Of a DNA stretch of 64,000 nt, positions 24,696 through 35,148 are shown in pieces. Where the stretch lies: the NCBI GenBank assembly GCA_037178855.1, contig JASJZC010000002.1, forward strand, positions 7,142,501 to 7,206,500, read 5' to 3'. The stretch comes from Oscheius sp. JU75 (lineage: Eukaryota; Nematoda; Chromadorea; Rhabditida; Rhabditidae). The notes under the pieces are model-generated. The model did no database searches. It saw only the letters and a program-made list of their open reading frames with translations, and had not been told where the DNA came from. Positions within the stretch are counted from its first letter, which is position 1. Every line of letters starts with the position of its first letter. The position numbers and the translations under genes are program-made.

Positions 24696-26368
24696 TTGAT
24701 AGCACAACAGTTGGCACCCAAAGGTCATCCCCAACACCTGGTCAACATGAGGGTCTCCCTGTCTCTCAGCGGTAAGTATTTTCTTAATTTTTGTCAGTGT
24801 ATGGTTTTAGCTCAGCATTTCAAAGTTCTAGTGGTTGGTGGTGGAGCTGCCGGTCTCGGAGCCAGTCACAAATTTGCAAGGAAATTGCCAAAAGGAGCTG
24901 TAGGAATTATTGAACCGAGTGAGGTGGTTTTTTTTACTTGTTTTCCATCAAAAGTCTGTAACAGAAACACTACTACCAACCAGGATTCACACTAATTGGC
25001 GGTGGATTGAATACACTTGCTCAGCATACACGACTGGAAAAGGATCTTATTCACCCAAAGAGCACTTGGCTGCGAGCGAGTGTGAAAGAATTCAATCCGA
25101 AAAGTAACAAAGTCGTCCTGGTCGATGGAGAGGAAATCAGTTACGATTTTATGGTCGTAGCTACTGGAATTCATCCCAGATTTGACAAGGTAGTGGCTAA
25201 GACGTATACAGAGACAGTGTCTGTAAGGTTTGCATGAACTTTCACTCTTTCAGATCAAAGGTCTGACCGAAGCATTGAAAGGGCCTGGAGTCTCAACCAA
25301 TTATTCTCCATTGTACTGTGAGAAGACTTTCAAAGAACTGGAAAAGCTTGAGGTAGTGTCAGATTAAGAGCTCTCTAACAGTTTTCAGTCCGGAATAGCC
25401 TTGTTCACATTTCCCAACACACCTATAAAATGTCCAGGCGCTCTACAGAAGGCAGCTTATCTAGCCGATGAGGTATTTCGATCGCGAGGTGTTCGCGATA
25501 GGACCACAATTATTTATGCTACAACACTGGCGAAAGTAAGAGATTTTGGGAGACTAGATCTTTGAGAAAATTTTCAGTTGTTTGGAATCGACAAGTATAG
25601 AATCGCTTTGGAATATGTGGCAGTGGAAAAGGAAATAGATATCTGGCTGCGCAGTAACTTGATCGAAGTTGATGGTCCGAACAAGATAGCCAAGTTTGAG
25701 CAGCTGGATGAGAACAGTAAAGGAACTGGACAGTTTTGGAAGATAAAGGTAAGATTCAATTGAAATAATATGCAAGCCATTAAGTTCTCCTTCCTACACG
25801 CTGGACCACCCTGCTATCCAATAGAGCCTCTTCTATCCTGTCAGCCTTTGACAGATGCCAACGGTTTTGTCGACGTGGATCCAAAGTCTCTTCAGAGCAA
25901 AGCATTCCCAAATGTCTTTGGGATTGGAGACTGTGCCAACACCCCGAATGCCAAGACTGCAGCCGCAGTCTCGAGTCATCTGAAGACACTGGAGGCGAAT
26001 TTGACTGCAGTTATGGAAGGAAATAAGATGTCTGCTGAGGTAAGACACAGGGGTAGGGTCAGAGCGATATAGAGTAAGATTGGCAAAGAGTTAGATAGAT
26101 AAGAATAGCTGGAATGTTTGTACATTTTTAGTACGACGGCTACGGCTCGTGTCCACTAGTGGTCAGTCGGAAGCACGTCATCTTGGCCGAATTCAACAGT
26201 GCTGGCCCGATGGAAACCTTTCCTATCGACCAGAGCAAGCCCCGACGAACTGCCTTCTGGATGAAGAAATATCTAATGCCGTGGCTCTACTGGCATGGTC
26301 TGGTCAAAGGACGCTGGAATGGCCCTGCCACGATAAGAAAAATCTGCCATCTTGGCTTGAAAAAATAA
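24696..26368 (+). CDS. sqrd: Sulfide:quinone oxidoreductase, mitochondrial
   Basis: Flavoprotein that oxidises hydrogen sulfide and passes electrons to ubiquinone. Exons about 24696-24771, 24811-24920, 24965-25189, 25254-25352, 25389-25535, 25578-25748, 25785-26039 and 26132-26368, all in phase. The FAD-binding KVLVVGGGAAGLGA is near the N-terminus, then HYYQPGFTLIGGGL. The two redox cysteines are present as NTPIKCPGALQK and YDGYGSCPLV. FGIGDCANTPNAKTAAAV is the second FAD motif and ILAEF..ETFPIDQSK follows as in SQOR. The start is either Met24696 or the internal Met before RVSLSLSAQHF; both give a basic leader suited to import. Length about 435 residues, as expected. One intron of 36 bases ends in ATTAAG. 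Confidence 0.95.
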
Positions 26369-27683
26369 AGATCCTCTCTCCCATGTAATCCTAATCGGAC
26401 TGCGCAGGTGTGACCCAATTTCCCGCGTTGCCAAGGCTCATCTGAGGATGGCTTCCCATCGGCTGGGAAATGGGCGATTAGTCCCCTCACTCACTCTCTC
26501 TCTCAGCACTCAATCTCAATGTTTGTCCTCTCAATCCACTCTCCTCATTTCTTCGAAACTTCGAAATAACTCGAGTTCCAGCCGTCTCCCGTCCTTGTTT
26601 ACACACACATAACCGATTGAGCTCCGTCTCTCTCCCCTTTTTGGCCTCCGTGTCGTTTGGCGCCCAATTCGTCAGATGTTTTCGCGTCACTGACCGCCTA
26701 GCACGCACTCCGTCTCCATTTTTTTTGAAATCGCTTTACACACTTCCTCACCTATGATTGCATGTCATTCTGGCGTCCTTTTTGCGCAATTCGCGTGTTC
26801 CGCGTATGACCTAATGACTGCTTGTTTTCGGAAAGGCACGCGATTGAACACAAATTTTCCTTAATCTTTGGTTTCTATTTTTTTGCAGGTTTTAATTTAT
26901 TAGTAAACATATTTTCAAGGCAAACAAATGATTCGTCGCTAATTTTTAAACATTTTCTGTCGTTAACGCACCGACCTTGGTCTCACTCGTACGATCTTGG
27001 CAGCCGCTTTGTAGAACTACCCAAGAGCAGCATTTGTGCGTTGTAGCTTTTGTAGATGAGTTTGCGAAGAACGGTGTGTACGGCTCCGATGGTTAGCTCG
27101 TACTGTCTATAGCAGAATAGGCGACAGTTTCACAATTTTTATTTATCGGACCGCTGAGTACCTCTCATAATGTGCACAAGATAAGACTCGAAAGTTCGTG
27201 TGTGAAAGGTACACAACTTGTACTTATTTTTAATTGGTGTGCAGTTAAAGAGTTTGAGTTCCTAGTAGTACGATGACAAATAGGACTTGTACATCAAGCA
27301 AGCCTCCGCACTTGTCCTATCATCCTGTCTAGTTAATTGAGTGTGTGTGAAGAATGTCTCTCTAATGAACGTGTGGAACTGGACCACTTCTTTCTCCTTC
27401 TCTATTGATCCCACTCCTTTGTGAAGCTCTTCTTCGTCTTCGCTCCACTTCAGATCTCTGTAATCTCCCAAGCAAGCGTGAATTTCTCTCAATTTGACGT
27501 GACCACACATTTGTATCCGGAGCTTTTTATTGACCATGCCACTTCTCACGCACACCCCTTCGTCCCCCTTCTCAATTGCCATCTCAGTCAGCCAAAAATT
27601 TCACACATGTATCACCAACAGCTCTCTCCTCTAATGTGAGACTTGTTCCCATTGACAGAGCATTCCGATTCAGTGAATCACCA
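26369..27683. other. Intergenic region
   Basis: About 1.3 kb between the SQR and KCTD genes. Short frames only. A pyrimidine-rich stretch ending GATTCAG 12 bases before the KCTD ATG may be its trans-splice acceptor. Confidence 0.5.
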
Positions 27684-28488
27684 ATGGAAGGACCCAGCTG
27701 CTCCAACGGTGCTTCAGATCGCATTCGGTTGAATGTCGGCGGGACTATCTTCGAGACCACTGCTACTACTCTGAACAAGCAGTCTCCAACCTTTCTGTCA
27801 ACGCTTATCGAAGACCGCTGGAAGTCAAATGTGCCCGGAGCTGAACTATTCATAGATCGGGACGGGACTCACTTTGCCAAAGTTCTGAACTACTTGAGGG
27901 ATGAGGCAGAGTTCCAACCGCCTAAGGATGAAGATGTCTGCGAGGAGCTGAGGAGAGAGGCTCAATTTTATGGACTACAGGGGTTGCAGGTGAGCTGTCT
28001 GTTACTGTGCAGAGGCTACTGTTCATTGTTGTTTATATTTTGTTGTTTCTCATCTCAAAACACCTTTTTAGGATATGTGCAACAGTACTGAACTCTCACT
28101 CGGCGACCTTGTGGCCTGGCGCCGTGACGCTGTTTCCTTCTATTGGCGTGTCTTTGTCCGGTACTCGGTCGACGACTCTTTAACCCTTCCCTTCATCTAC
28201 GATCGCAACAACCACACTCTTGCTCGTTGTATCGCCTGTGACGAGTTCCAGGACCCCAAGTGTTCATACCTGTTTGATATTAACTACACTGACTGGGAGC
28301 CGATGAAGCACCACATGAACGGAATGAGGGGAGAGATCACTCAAGTAGGATGGGTAATGCAAAAAATGAGATAAGTTCAGATTATGAGTGACACCTGCGC
28401 TAATGTGACATGGGATAATGGCCAGACGATTCATTTGCCGAAGTCTGCTCTCCGAAGAATCGAAGCTGCCCGACCAATTTTACCGTAA
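27684..28488 (+). CDS. KCTD-like BTB/T1-domain protein
   Basis: Three exons: 27684-27989, 28072-28344 and 28381-28488. The N-terminal 100 residues are a T1-type BTB domain: IRLNVGGTIFETTATTL, then DRDGTHFAKVLNYLRD and REAQFYGLQGLQ. The family forms oligomers and mostly serves as CUL3 adaptors. The remaining 125 residues (DLVAWRRDAVSFYWRVFVRY, CSYLFDINYTDWE) are a domain I do not recognise. The last intron is only 36 bases, and without its removal the frame meets a stop. The ATG follows a CAG acceptor by 12 bases, consistent with trans-splicing. The gene converges on the Gly-rich gene, with 48 bases between the two stops. Confidence 0.85.
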
Positions 28489-28536
28489 TTGTATTTATTA
28501 AAGCTTGATACTCTTAAAATAGTTATTAAAGCGTTC

Positions 28537-29520
28537 TTAATCCTCTCCGAACTCGACGAGACCGGGCAGTTGTCGTGGCTTGCCTGAACAAAGCATATTG
28601 AAAAATTTCAAATTGACTCACTTGTGACCTTGTCAAAAAATTTGTTGTCGACCTTTTCCGATTCTCCATCCAGTGCTGAAAGACTCTCGACCTCACCGGA
28701 CTTTGGGATGATTTCCTTCGAGGCAGTCCACTTGTGGATGAAAGAAGGCTCGGTCACTTCCAACATTTCTCGTTCTTGTCCTTCTGTATTCGGTCTTATA
28801 CGGAGAGTTGGATGAGCTGTTGTGGTGACAATAGGTACAGGGATTGCTGCTGGAGCAGGTGGAGGAACTGAAAGATATTCAACAGCTAAAATGAAACTTA
28901 CACATCCCAGAGAAGAAATTTTTGATATTGTCAAGAAAGGACCCAAACTGTCCGCCGGGATACAGTGGATTGGGATTAGGTCTACCAAAGTTCAGCTGAC
29001 TGCCAAGATCTACTCCACCAGTTGGAGCAACACCCAGTCCAGAGTCGACTCCAATTCTTTCTCCAGCGACCAGGGCACCGCCACCGGCTGAAAAACGTTC
29101 AAGCTGGAACTTGTGCAGCAAATGTGATTAGAAAGTTAGGCTTTACGGTCAGATCACATTAATCACGGGCCAATGTCACGCGCGCATGCTTTAGATTGGT
29201 GGTGGTCTTGAGATCAAAGAATCGGATCGGCCAGGCATATTTAGCAAGAATGACGTTCAAAATTCAACAAGTTGTAGTTTAAAGAATAGTAAATCTCACA
29301 TTGTAAGCCGAATCCTTGTGGTCCTTGTCCCAACTTCAGACCTCGATCTCCTCCAAAGCCCATAATGTTGGCACTTTGTCCCAGACCCAGATCCCAGCCA
29401 CCATTACCAGTTGGATGGAATCCAAACTGACCCAGGTTAATTTGAGCCACAGCTGAAACAAAGCATTGGGCTCGAAAAGGTTGAATACCGGAAGGTACTA
29501 AGGCTAGCAGTAGTAGCATG
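28537..29520 (-). CDS. Secreted Gly-rich protein of unknown function
   Basis: Five exons on the minus strand: 29520-29490, 29452-29300, 29087-about 28904, 28870-28622 and 28583-28537, joined in phase. Signal peptide MLLLLALVPSAVA, with cleavage probably before QINLGQF. The first half is Gly-rich and built of loose LGQ/GFG units (DLGLGQSANIMGFGG, LKLGQGPQGFG, VAPTGGVDLGSQLNFG). The second half is Pro/Ala-rich, then charged, and ends LPGLVEFGED. Introns are 36-37 bases or slightly more. I recognise no domain; it could be a cuticle or extracellular-matrix component. An AATAAA on the minus strand near 28495 lies beyond the stop codon of the opposing KCTD gene, so the two 3' UTRs probably overlap. 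Confidence 0.75.
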
Positions 29521-29930
29521 AGTAGCCGAGGCGAATGGCAAACCAACGAGTCTCGGGGCGCCTTCTTCTTTGTTGTCCAACAGCATCGGTCCGTGTTGTA
29601 ACGTGTGATAATAGCCTCGAAGTGTGAATCAGAGAATGCCCTCGGGCGAGTGAACCGGTTGCGCGGAGGACACACGGGACAACACATTGTTGTGAAAGAT
29701 ACACGAATGACGTGAAGAACTGTTTAGGGGAGGGGGTAGAGGTGGAACGTCGAACAGAAATCTTGAAGTATATACCTTCCTAATGGCAAAAACAGAATGG
29801 GGACAGGATTGGCAAGAAACAGGCACCATAGTTGATGCTAATTCGAGAGGGGTTCACGGGGGCAAAGTGCAGAACACAGAACAGGAGAGAAAGTTACCAC
29901 AAGTTTGGACAGATTGAAAAAATAAAAAAG
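29521..29930. other. Spacer upstream of the Gly-rich gene
   Basis: Upstream region of the Gly-rich gene. Several overlapping minus-strand frames occur here, but none has homology, a signal peptide or splice support. Confidence 0.45.
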
Positions 29931-30001
29931 TTTACGGCAAGCGAGATACTCAAGCCGTCTCCGATTTAAGTACTATGGTCACTTTCCAACGGAGAGCGGC
30001 A
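29931..30001 (-). pseudogene. Degenerate 5S rRNA-like sequence
   Basis: Read on the minus strand this contains AGTACTTAAATCGGAGACGG followed by CTTGAGTATCTC and GCCGTAAA, aligned to the 3' half of the intact 5S gene at 31029-31147 with many substitutions. The 5' half is shortened. It lies at the end of the dispersed repeat shared with 6075-6245, so it may be part of a 5S-derived SINE rather than an independent pseudogene. Confidence 0.65.
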
Positions 30002-30160
30002 CCTGAATTTGAATGCTGGCGGCTCTGTGTTTGCGCGCAAGGAAGAAGTTTCAAAATTTTTGAATTTTCACCATTTTCCGCATTATTTCCCATTCCGACC
30101 GTGTTATCGAATTCTAGGCATGCAAAACCTACTTGACAACAAATTTAGGAAAAGTATGCA
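29980..30160 (-). repeat. Dispersed repeat, second copy
   Basis: Inverted match to 6075-6245, including ACCGTGTTATCGAATTCTAG and CCTACTTGACAACAAATTT. The two copies differ by scattered substitutions and small gaps, so this is an old insertion. Confidence 0.55.
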
Positions 30161-30397
30161 AAAAACAAAGAAAATTAACAGGAGACAAGGCTACCAAAAT
30201 ACTCAACGAAGAACTGAGCACGAAACTAGAACCATGAAAACATGAGACACAGTATCCTACCTTTGTAATTGACAAAATGCGTCTGTCTGCGACACAAGTC
30301 AACTCTGATCAGAGATAATATTTGACAATGTTTGTGGCCTTTTCTGTCAAGTATTATCCTAGATTAGAGTTGACAAGACGAGGCAGGACAATCCAAA

Positions 30398-30626
30398 TCA
30401 CAAAATTAGCACTGACAGTGTGAGTCGCTCCGCCAGGAGCGTAAGCATCTTGACAGTCATGTTCATAGCCTTGTCCAGTTCCATCTTGTTCTCGTCTTCT
30501 CCTGCATCCAAGTCACCTGGAAATGACAAAAAGTAATCGATCTCAAAAAGTAAGATTACTTCTGCCTGTCTCTGTCAGGCTGTCAGAAGAGAATTTGCGA
30601 CAGGTAGCGAGCACTGCCAAGCTTCC
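30398..30626 (-). CDS. Possible 3' end of an unrecognised gene (two exons)
   Basis: Two minus-strand segments, 30626-30560 and 30516-30398, splice in phase over a 43-base intron. They encode LAVLATCRKFSSDSLTETGR, then an acidic DLDAGEDENKME and a final amphipathic helix (AMNMTVKMLTLLAERL) before the stop. The codon just upstream of the first segment is TAG, which serves as its acceptor. No start or upstream exon could be placed and no family is recognised. It may be the tail of a gene, an isolated remnant, or chance. Confidence 0.35.
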
Positions 30627-31028
30627 CTAGTGGCCCTGAGGACCTCCAAGAACTATATCAAACACCGCTGTGGATTCAAGGAAGGTTCCTTAGAGATGGG
30701 GAGTCCAGGCGTACCACAATCTTTCGATCTGCTATCAAGTGGCGTATTCACGAGCCAGCTATCACCTTTGCCATCTCTCGACCAACGCGGGGAAAGGAGT
30801 GTGACACTACTGTTCGCAACTGTCAAACTGTCACTGTCTACTGTTGAAGTGGAAAATACTTTGACCTTGAGAGAGCTGTAGAAGACGACCATCTTGACGG
30901 CTACTGTAGTTGCTTTTAGTTGCCAGATGTTGACAAGATCTTTAATTGTCAGAATGCAATAGTCGCTTGTTTCAAAACAAAGGACAAATTGTGCAAACAT
31001 GAAAAGTCGCTTGTTCTGAAACTAAAAG

Positions 31029-31147
31029 AGCTTACGACATCCGGGATTCCCAAGCCGTCTCCGATCCAAGTACTAACCGGGCCCAACATTGCTTGACTTT
31101 CCAGATCGGACGGGATGGCGTACTTTCAATGTGGTGTGGCCGTAAGC
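31029..31147 (-). rRNA. 5S ribosomal RNA
   Basis: A 119-base sequence on the minus strand begins GCTTACGGCC and ends TGTCGTAAGCT, so the 5' and 3' ends pair. It contains GCCATCCCGTCCGATCTGG, the internal control region (AAGTCAAGCAATGTTGGGC) and TACTTGGATCGGAGACGGC, all matching nematode 5S rRNA. A TTTT pol III terminator follows within a few bases of the 3' end (31022-31028 on the plus strand). It is a single copy here rather than part of a tandem array, and no spliced-leader RNA gene was found beside it. It looks intact, but whether it is expressed is unknown. Confidence 0.95.
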
Positions 31148-31347
31148 GAGGGTCATAGTTTTGCTGTGAAAGGCTTGCCTCTATAGTGATTGGTATTTCA
31201 GTTCGAAGTCATGCCGTATATCAAGGCAGAACCATTTTCGTCTTCCTGTTTGGTACGGTTTGTATGCAAACCACTGTAGCTTTTGCTTACTCACAAGTTT
31301 GCTGAAATCTGTTTACCGGATGGATCCCAAAGAATTGTCAGTCACCC
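31148..31347. other. Spacer, 5S to astacin
   Basis: 200 bases holding the 5' flank of both the 5S gene (minus) and the astacin gene (plus). No further feature recognised. Confidence 0.4.
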
Positions 31348-33264
31348 ATGCGCTTCCTCTTCTGGTTGGTGTCAATCTTTTTATTGGTCCGGTCTCAAGA
31401 AACTGATGTAGGTTGATACTTCTTATGTTACAGAATACTTACTTTAGCCAATATCCCAACTTCTACCAAAAGGAACAGAAAACACTCCAGAACAGCTAGA
31501 AGCTGTTCGAAAAATTTTGACCAAGCTCAATCCAAAAATTCTGGCCAGACCATCTCATCAGAAGTCAGTCGGGGCCCGTCCACAAGAAAATGATGAAATA
31601 GTTGAAGCTAACAAAGATGTGGAGGACTACCTTTTCGAAGTAGTCTTTTGATTTTTATAGTATACAAAAATTTTCCAGGGAGACATTCTTCTGAACATCG
31701 AGCAAGCAACGGCTATTGTTGAGGCGGCCAGCACAGTAAACAGTACCAGAAAAAAGCGCCAGTTTGGAATTTTCAACACGTTATGGAGCAAGGATAGACC
31801 TATCTACTATGCAATGCAGGGATTTGGTGAGTTTGGGAAAAAAAACTGAAATAAGAGATACAGGACCCGTTGGTACAACTGTAATCAGACAAGCTGCCGA
31901 GTTCTGGAGTAGAATGACGTGCCTTCGCTTTGTCGAACATCCTTGGGCTTCTCCAAGGATCCGCTTTGTACCTATGTCAGGGTGTTGGAGTAGTATTGGA
32001 AAGCAGAGTGGATGGAACACTCAGGACATTAGTCTTGGACTAGGATGCCAAACAGTAATTAGTTCCCAATAAAAAAAAAAATTGTTTTAGTTTGCCGCCG
32101 CAGCTCACGAATTGGGACATGCTATAGGTACCAGAACTCTTATTACACTAATTCAGATTTAGGATACTACCATACCCAGTCCAGGCCGGATAGAGATAAC
32201 CATGTATCAATCAACTTTGCCAACGTTCCCTACCCAAAATATAGAAATTTTGTCAAGGTACTGAAAGAATTTTGTGAAATGAATAATTTTTAGGTACCTG
32301 ATGAGTTGGGCACTTCCAAAGTTGTTGGTTATGATTTCGGATCTATTATGCAATATAGTGCTTGTAAGTCTCCTCAGAACTTAAATGTGATATGCGCGCC
32401 TGTCAAAACATTCGAGAAGACACTGCTTACCCGTATTATGTCGACGCCAGTAAATCAGGAATTTTTTTTCCGCCGCAGTTTTCTATTTTTCGAAAGCTGT
32501 TCGAGAAAGTTGAATAGGCAGTTTACTTTTACATTTCACCTCTATGACGACACCTTATCTTGCCGAGAGAGTGACCAAATTTAACAAAGATCTCAGATGC
32601 ATTTGCCTCAAATCCCTACCAGCCAACTGTTCTTGCTCGTGATTCCCGATATCAGTCTACTATGGGCAAGAAACCTAAGCCATCTTTTGGAGATATTAAA
32701 GGAATTAATACTATCTATCGGTGTAATGGTCAGTCTCTTACAACTTTTCCAACAATAATGTGTTCAGAAGCCTGTTCTTCTGCTCCAGCTTGTCAAAACC
32801 AAGGTTTTGTTGATTCTAAAACCTGCACTTCGTGTATCTGTCCTCCACAGTTTGCCGGACCAGTTTGTAGTAATTTGAACAGAGGAACAGCTCCAACATG
32901 CAATGGACAGATTCTTCACGTAAGAAGTTCTCCGGTAAATAGCCTAGCTGGAAGCAATTGGACAGGATTTCGGGGCGAGTTCGGCTCTAGCAACAGCGGC
33001 CACTTGGAGGAATGTCACTGGCTTATTTACGCTCCAACTGGAAAGCGTGTTCAACTACGTCTCACTGCTCTGTCAGCCCAATATTGTGATACGAGCTGCA
33101 CCACCCAGGCTGTGGAATTCAATCCTGGAAATTTTGACCTAACAGGGATGAGATTCTGCTGTTCACCGGGAGCGACGGTCACATCAAATGGTCAGGTGAT
33201 GGCCATCAGTGGCTATGCTCGAACAGGTAGTGTTCAATTTGATGTACAATATTCTGCTATTTGA
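31348..33264 (+). CDS. Astacin-family metalloprotease with EGF and CUB domains
   Basis: Secreted zinc protease of the nematode NAS group. Exons 31348-31407, 31448-31639, 31679-31826, 31864-32054, 32091-32127, 32163-32257, 32294-32363, 32597-32729 and 32772-33264, all in phase. Signal peptide MRFLFWLVSIFLLVRSQ, then a prodomain with the astacin aspartate-switch motif FEGD and a furin-type site RKKR before QFGIF. The catalytic site HELGHAIGYYHTQSRPDRD has all three zinc His and the Glu. The Met-turn reads SIMQYS. An EGF-like module (CQNQGF..CICPPQFAGPVC) and a CUB domain follow. Loss of the 42-base segment 32730-32771 as an intron restores EGF spacing. AATAAA starts two bases after the stop. 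Confidence 0.95.
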
Positions 33265-33421
33265 CAATAAACCTTACGGCTATGAATTACCCAATGTTAG
33301 CAGCTAACCTGCTCGATTAGCGCGTCCAACTTACCCGGATACCGTGCTACCAGTTCGGCCACCCGTCGTCAGCTAGCGGTTATAAGTCGCATTTATAACA
33401 AGCTGTCTGTCCTTTTTCACG

Positions 33422-35103
33422 ATGACCAATCGGTCTCTTTTCCTTCATATTGTGATTGGCGGTGCTGGTCTGGCTGTCTTTTCTGCGATTGTCTGTGCCA
33501 TTGTCATCTTTCACGATATCAATGATTTCGAGCAGAAGATTCGTCTGGACCTCGAACAGTTCAAAGTGAGTACCCGATAAAAAATGTTTTAAATTAAATT
33601 AGTTCCATGTCGATGATGCTTGGGACACAATGGTTCACGTCCAACGGAGGGAAAAAAGACAGTACGCGACTGCTCCACAAGCATCTGCTGGAAACTACAA
33701 CGCCGGAGTAACTAGTGAAAGCCAGAGATCTCCATTCGTGTCAGCGGCTCCAACGCCTGGCGCCGGAGAACAATGTAATTGTGGAGCCGCTTCTTCTGGA
33801 TGTCCTGCAGGGCCACCCGGACCACCTGGTCCCAACGGTCATGATGGTGAGCCTGGTCACCCTGGAGAGGCAGGAGTTCCTGGAGGTATGGGAACGAATA
33901 TGATCGGAGTCCAGATGACACACGAGGGCTGTATAAAATGTCCTGCCGGTGAAGCAGGACCTGCTGGTTCTGACGGTCCAGCTGGACCTCCTGGACCTCA
34001 AGGAAATCCAGGAGCTGATGGTGTTGGCGGTGGAGCTGGAGAAGCCGGCCCAGCAGGACCCCCTGGACCTCCTGGCCCGAATGGAAACGACGGAGCTCCT
34101 GGTGGAATGGGAACACCTGGAGAGAACGGCACTCGAATGATGAACATTCCTGGTCCTGCAGGTCCCCCTGGCCCACCTGGGCCGCCTGGTCCTTCTGGAG
34201 AGAATGGAGCTAGCAGCGCTGGGGCCGAGGGGCCTGCCGGGCCTCCAGGTCCAGCTGGAAAAGATGGATCACCCGGAGAGCCTGGTGGGAAAGGAACTGA
34301 TGGAGAAGCTGGAAGCCCTGGAAGTAAGAATTTTAAAGTTCTGATCACGTGAACAATTTTTAGATGACGCAGCCTACTGTCCGTGTCCTCCTCGAAGCAT
34401 GGCACCCATTGCCGCTGTTGCTCCATCTGCTGCTGTTGCTCCAGCAGCTCAGCAGGAAAGCTACGCTGCTCCTCAGGCTGCCCCTGCTGCCGCAGTTGCT
34501 CCCACCACTGCAGCACCAGCTCCAGCTCAAACGGCTCCCGCTGCTGCTCCAGCGGTAAACAGCTACCAAGCACCGTCAGCTGCCGCTCAAGCAGCTTCCG
34601 TGGCAGCTCCTGCAACTGAATCTTACGTAAAACCATCTGCAGCTTCAGTAACCGGGGCGCCTACCGCATCAGCCCCAACTACAACCGCCGCTCTCACCAC
34701 AGCAGCTCCTACAGAGGCTCCAAAGCCAGTTGAGCAGACTGCTGCTCCTGCTAAAGCTGCTCCAGCAATGCAAGACACCTACAATGCTCCTAAAGAAATA
34801 GGCGAAACAAAGGCTGCGGCTCCTGAGGAAGAGAAACCGAAAGAGTACGTGATCGGAGCTCACGAAGAGACCACTGCTGCCGCCCCTGAGAAGGAAGTTT
34901 CTGGTGAAGCTCATCCTGGAGCTGGAAAGGCTCAAGCTGCACCAGCTGCCGAAAAATACAATGTTCCTGCTCAAACTGCTGCGGCCACTCCTGCAGCTGG
35001 AAGTTATCCGACTGCTCCTCAGACTGTAGCTGCTTCTGCACCAACTGGACCGATTGTTGGGGGGAAGGATAACTACCCTATTCATAATTTAAGAATGGTT
35101 TAA
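33422..35103 (+). CDS. Cuticle collagen with long Ala/Pro-rich C-terminal tail
   Basis: Nematode cuticle collagen. Exons 33422-33565, 33603-34323 and 34364-35103. The N-terminal membrane segment ([20 protein letters not shown]) and a basic processing site (RREKRQ) are typical. Cys pairs flank interrupted Gly-X-Y blocks, and after them comes [11 protein letters not shown], a cuticle-collagen end motif. Unusually the protein does not stop there: about 235 more residues follow, almost all Ala, Pro, Thr and Val, with Tyr spaced through it in units such as ESYAAP, NSYQAP, ESYVKP, DTYNAP, KYNVPA. Tyrosines of this kind could form di-tyrosine cross-links. AATAAA at 35129-35134. The gene faces the 7TM gene tail to tail. 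Confidence 0.95.
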
Positions 35104-35148
35104 TGGTCCTGTCATTGGCCGGGCTTGCAATAAACACGATTCTCTTTG

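Noticed and set aside
29241-29829. Overlapping minus-strand frames upstream of the Gly-rich gene, one continuous with its signal peptide
   Set aside because: The extra N-terminal part has no protein-like pattern, and the signal peptide at 29520 is only sensible if translation starts there.
33712-34636. Long open frames antisense to the first collagen, and similar ones over 37005-37806 and 63350-63924
   Set aside because: They are shadows of Gly-X-Y coding: the repetitive GGN-CCN codons leave all frames open. No start context, domain or splice logic supports them.
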